From: Kutzneria sp. CA-103260
GTDB taxonomy: Bacteria; Actinomycetota; Actinomycetes; Mycobacteriales; Pseudonocardiaceae
Length of the DNA stretch: 64,000 nucleotides
Assembly: GCF_018263855.1 (NCBI RefSeq)
Contig: NZ_CP073318.1
Span: 1,302,001-1,366,000 of the forward strand
Direction of reading: 5' to 3'
How positions within the stretch are numbered: the first letter of the stretch is position 1; every line of letters begins with the position of its first letter. Positions 61,197 through 64,000 of this stretch are shown here, piece after piece. The translations under genes were made by a program, and so were the position numbers. The notes under the pieces are model-generated. The model was not told the DNA's origin, ran no database searches, and was given only the letters and a program-made list of their open reading frames with translations.

Positions 61197-62143
61197 GCGA
61201 TGCTCCCCACCGCGGGCTCGGTCAGCCAGCCCCGCAGCTCGGCGATGCGCTCGCCGGTCCGCAGCGCGGCCGAGGTCATGATGTCGAGGTTGCCGGCGTA
61301 GGCGGGCAGGTAGTGGCCGGCCCCGGTGACCTCCAGGAAGGTCGAGACCTTGACGCCGTCGAACGCGCCACCCAGGGCCGGCAGGTACGGCACGGAGACC
61401 GGGTCGAACTGCACGTCCTGCTTGAGCCGGTAGCCGGGCACGTACTGCCGCACCTCGGCGACCATGCGGTCGATCGACTCGGCGATGGCGTCGTTGTGGT
61501 CGGCCGACTCCACCAGGCAGTAGACGGTGTCCCGCATGACCAGCGGCGGTTCGGCCGGGTTCAGCACGATGATCGCCTTGCCACGGGCCGCGCCGCCGAC
61601 CGACTGGATGGCCGCCGACGTGGTCTCGGTGAACTCGTCGATGTTGGCCCGGGTGCCGGGGCCGGCCGACCTGGACGAGATGGAGGCGACGATTTCCGCG
61701 TAGGCCACCGGCGTGGTGCGGGAAACCGCGGCGACGACGGGAATTGTGGCCTGGCCGCCGCAGGTGACCATGTTGACGTTGTCGGCGGCCAGGTGCTCGT
61801 CCAGGTTCACCGACGGCACCACGTACGGGCCGATCGCCGCCGGAGTCAGGTCCACCATCAGTTTGCCGTGCGCGGCCGCGACTTCCGCGTTGTGCCGGTG
61901 CGCGCCGGCCGAGGTGGCGTCGAAGACGATGCGCGCCTCGGCGAACTCCGGCAGCTCGACCAGACCGTCCACACCGGACGCCGTGGTGGCCACGCCGAGC
62001 CGCCGGGCCCGGGCCAGGCCGTCGGAACCCGGGTCGATGCCGGCCATGGCGGCCACGTGCAGGCCGGTCGACAGCCGCTTGATCTTGAACATCATGTCGG
62101 TGCCGATGTTGCCGGAACCGATCACCACCGCTCCCGCGGTCAT
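61193..62143 (-). CDS. dmpF: Acetaldehyde dehydrogenase (acylating)
   Basis: 316 residues from ATG 62143, coupled (TGATG) to the hydratase stop. The NAD-binding loop is [17 protein letters not shown], followed by the active-site cysteine in [19 protein letters not shown] and the [16 protein letters not shown] segment. It oxidises acetaldehyde to acetyl-CoA in complex with the aldolase encoded next to it. Length and motifs are normal for DmpF/MhpF. Confidence 0.94.
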   Translation of the reverse strand: MTAGAVVIGSGNIGTDMMFKIKRLSTGLHVAAMAGIDPGSDGLARARRLGVATTASGVDGLVELPEFAEARIVFDATSAGAHRHNAEVAAAHGKLMVDLTPAAIGPYVVPSVNLDEHLAADNVNMVTCGGQATIPVVAAVSRTTPVAYAEIVASISSRSAGPGTRANIDEFTETTSAAIQSVGGAARGKAIIVLNPAEPPLVMRDTVYCLVESADHNDAIAESIDRMVAEVRQYVPGYRLKQDVQFDPVSVPYLPALGGAFDGVKVSTFLEVTGAGHYLPAYAGNLDIMTSAALRTGERIAELRGWLTEPAVGSIA

Positions 62144-62967
62144 CACGCACCTCCGTCGTCGGTGAACACGGCTTGGACCTTGCCCAGACCGTCCAGGCGG
62201 GCGGTGAAGACCCCCGGGGCGGTGACCTTGACCATGGGGCCCAGCGCGCCGGACAGCACCACCTCGCCGGCCCGCAGCGGTGCGCCGCGCCGGGCCACTT
62301 CCCGGGCCAGCCAGGCGACCGCGACGATCGGGTTGGCCATGCAGGCGGCCCCCGAGCCGACCGAGACCGGCTCGCCGTCGTGTTCCACGACCATGCCGAC
62401 CTGGGCGAGGTCGAGGCCGTTGAGGGAGAACGGGGTGCAGCCGAGGGTGTAGAGCCCGCTGGACGCGTTGTCGGCCACCGTGTCGGTGATGCGGATGTCC
62501 CAACCGTCCACTCGGGAGTCCACGATCTCGATGGCCGCGACGACGAAGTCGGTGGCCCGGATGACATCCGTGACCGACGCGTCCGACAGATCGATGTCGC
62601 GGCCGAGAACGAAGGCGATCTCCGCTTCGACCCGCGGCTGGAGCAGGCGGCCGAGCGGGACCGCTTCGCCGGTGGCGTAGCCCATGTCCGCGAACAGCGT
62701 GCCGAAGTCCGGCTGGTAGACGCCGAACTGGCTGCGGACCGAGTCTGAGGTGAGGCCGATCTTGCGGCCCACGACGCGGGTCGTGGCGGCCCGCTGGGCC
62801 GTGAGCAGCTCCTGCACGGCGTAGGCGGCGTCGATGTCGTGCTCGCCGATGAGGTCGCGGACCGGGGCACACGGCTGGCCCGTCTCCGCCGCCCGCTTCA
62901 GGCGGTCGGCCGCTCGCTGGATCTGGGGGTTCACGAGGTCGACGATGGCGGTCGCACGTGGCACCAT
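62143..62967 (-). CDS. dmpE: 2-Keto-4-pentenoate hydratase
   Basis: 274 residues from ATG 62967; a GTG at 62934 ([11 protein letters not shown]) is a good alternative, since hydratases usually begin close to the AADRL helix. Motifs are [71 protein letters not shown] and [13 protein letters not shown]. The QPDFG version is typical of DmpE/MhpD. It hydrates 2-oxopent-4-enoate to 4-hydroxy-2-oxovalerate. It is the first gene of the four-gene operon and divergent from the IclR gene, their starts almost touching. Confidence 0.9.
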   Translation of the reverse strand: MVPRATAIVDLVNPQIQRAADRLKRAAETGQPCAPVRDLIGEHDIDAAYAVQELLTAQRAATTRVVGRKIGLTSDSVRSQFGVYQPDFGTLFADMGYATGEAVPLGRLLQPRVEAEIAFVLGRDIDLSDASVTDVIRATDFVVAAIEIVDSRVDGWDIRITDTVADNASSGLYTLGCTPFSLNGLDLAQVGMVVEHDGEPVSVGSGAACMANPIVAVAWLAREVARRGAPLRAGEVVLSGALGPMVKVTAPGVFTARLDGLGKVQAVFTDDGGA

Positions 62968-62974
62968 GCCAGCT

Positions 62975-63730
62975 ATGCGTTCCACTCAGCGAGACGACGG
63001 TCAGAACTCGGTGCTGGGCCGGACGGTTTCCCTGCTGTCGGCCTTCCGTCCGGACGACGACCGGTGCGTGACGCTGTCCGAACTGGCCCGGCGCTCGGGG
63101 GTGGCCAAGCCGACCGCGCACCGGCTGGCCATGCAGCTGGTGGAGCTGGGCATGCTGGAGCCGGGGGAGGGCGGGCTCAGGTTGGGGCTGCGGGTGTTCG
63201 AGCTGGGGCAGCTGGTGCCGCGGCAGCGGGGTCTGCGGGACGCGGCGCGGCCGTACCTGGAGGACCTGCACCGGGCGTCGGGGGAGACCGTGCACCTCGC
63301 CGTGCTGGAAGCGCCGGATGTCGTGTACCTCGACAAGCTCACCAGCCGCGCCGCCCCGGCCGTGCCGTCCCGTATCGGCGGCCGGATGCCCGCCCACGCC
63401 ACTGCCGTAGGCAAGGCGCTGCTGGCCCATGCCACCGAGGAAGTGCGGGAAATCGTGCTGTCACGGCCGTTGGAGCGCATCACGCCCCGGACCGTGGTTA
63501 TGCGCGGGGTGTTGATGCGGGAACTCCGGAGGGTGCGAACCGAAGGCGTGGCGCACGAGTACGAGGAATCGGCCAACGGCGTGGTGTGCGCGGCCTGCCC
63601 CGTGGTGGACGGGCAGGGCCGGGCGATCGCCGCGGTGTCGGTGCAGGGCTGGGTGAACCGGATGCAGATCGACCGGGTGGTGCCGGCGCTGCGAACCACG
63701 GCGTTGATGCTGTCACGGCAGTGGGGGTGA
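62975..63730 (+). CDS. IclR-family transcriptional regulator
   Basis: 251 residues from ATG 62975 (ATG 62966 is also in frame; neither has a ribosome-binding site, so the message may be leaderless). The N-terminal winged helix is [49 protein letters not shown]. The effector domain has [33 protein letters not shown] and [25 protein letters not shown]. It is divergent from the meta-cleavage operon and is its likely regulator; IclR proteins often control aromatic catabolism. Confidence 0.9.
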   Translation: MRSTQRDDGQNSVLGRTVSLLSAFRPDDDRCVTLSELARRSGVAKPTAHRLAMQLVELGMLEPGEGGLRLGLRVFELGQLVPRQRGLRDAARPYLEDLHRASGETVHLAVLEAPDVVYLDKLTSRAAPAVPSRIGGRMPAHATAVGKALLAHATEEVREIVLSRPLERITPRTVVMRGVLMRELRRVRTEGVAHEYEESANGVVCAACPVVDGQGRAIAAVSVQGWVNRMQIDRVVPALRTTALMLSRQWG

Positions 63731-63735
63731 GATGC

Positions 63736-64000
63736 TCAGGAGGGCATGCGCAGCACCGGCTTGAGGACCTCGCCGGTCTCAGCGGCGGCGAGCGCGTCAC
63801 TGATCCGTTCGAGCGGGAAGTAGGTCACGAGTTCGTCGAAGGCGAACCGGTGCTGGCGGTACAGGTCGAGCAACGTGGGGATCAGCGTCGAGCTCCGGCC
63901 TTCGCCACCGAGGATGCCGACGACCCGTTTGCCCCACAGGGTGCTGAGGTGGTCCAGTTCGAGCCGCGCGTCGGCGGGTGCGCCGCCGATGAGGGCGCAG
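63736..64000 (-). CDS. Zinc-type aryl-alcohol dehydrogenase, C-terminal fragment (cut by window edge)
   Basis: Only the last 87 codons are present; the gene continues past the right edge. The fragment CALIGGAPADARLEL, then TLWGKRVVGILGGEGRSSTLIPTLLDLYRQHRFAFDELVTYFPLERISDALAA, ending GEVLKPVLRM, matches the C terminus of XylB-like benzyl/aryl-alcohol dehydrogenases of the zinc MDR family. It is convergent with the IclR gene (5-bp gap). An aromatic-alcohol oxidising role would fit the adjacent meta-cleavage operon. Confidence 0.8.
   Translation of the reverse strand, partial: CALIGGAPADARLELDHLSTLWGKRVVGILGGEGRSSTLIPTLLDLYRQHRFAFDELVTYFPLERISDALAAAETGEVLKPVLRMPS

Overview
The window is high-GC DNA from a filamentous actinomycete. 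Coding density, GTG/TTG starts, translationally coupled operons, a 2-methylisoborneol terpene gene pair, a CU044_5270-type sigma-factor partner and multicopy DUF222/HNH repeat units all fit Pseudonocardiaceae-like genera, but the genus is an inference. No tRNA, rRNA, CRISPR array or intact transposase was seen.

Region 1 (1-1273): the start of a secreted protein running off the left edge, a DUF1905 protein and a small membrane protein. Region 2 (1679-14510) is the most interesting part. It is a tightly coupled, NRPS/PKS-free biosynthetic operon: Fe(II)/2-oxoglutarate dioxygenase, AurF/CmlI-type diiron N-oxygenase, KamA-type radical SAM aminomutase, enolase-superfamily epimerase, Ldh2-type dehydrogenase, ATP-grasp ligase, FemAB/GNAT-like aminoacyltransferase, class IV aminotransferase, MFS exporter, a second ATP-grasp ligase and a small GNAT, followed by a secreted tripeptidyl-aminopeptidase-like hydrolase. 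The likely product is a small peptide antimetabolite carrying an N-oxygenated and/or beta-amino acid. I cannot match it to a known compound.

Region 3 (14513-15931 and 49544-51129): two copies of a 1.4-kb DUF222-HNH (13E12-like) unit that share both ends and are associated with a ~120-bp palindromic element present three times. Copy 1 has a 1-nt frameshift at its N terminus. Region 4 (15999-23944): a PPOX-fold protein, an ECF sigma factor with its CU044_5270 partner, and a poly-gamma-glutamate locus (pgsB, pgsC) with a HAMP sensor-like membrane protein, an NlpC/P60 protein whose catalytic Cys is Ser, and a divergent putative hydrolase; no pgsA is present.

Region 5 (24082-28596): a SAM methyltransferase, a P450 with a secreted hydrolase, a DUF6131 membrane peptide and a second methyltransferase. 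Region 6 (28617-42496): polysaccharide degradation: a CsxA-like GH2 exo-glucosaminidase preceded by a CsnR-type operator, a Tat-exported M20 amidohydrolase, a GH3 with three F5/8 carbohydrate-binding domains preceded by CebR/LacI-type operators, an SDR behind a MerR-type promoter, a DinB protein, and an MFS-GH3 operon.

Region 7 (42542-48829): an FCD-GntR regulator and VOC protein divergent from a fused 2-oxoacid dehydrogenase E1 and an E2, with two palindromic operators between them, then a convergent acetolactate synthase-like enzyme. Region 8 (48904-55558): a GNAT, DUF222 unit 2, a glycosyltransferase, an SDR pseudogene with an internal deletion, a TetX-like monooxygenase with divergent TetR, and a truncated HSP90-like protein. 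Region 9 (56094-58388): the GPP methyltransferase and 2-methylisoborneol synthase in convergent arrangement. Region 10 (58494-64000): a class A beta-lactamase, the lower meta-cleavage operon (dmpE/F/G/H) with a divergent IclR regulator, and the end of an aryl-alcohol dehydrogenase cut by the right edge.
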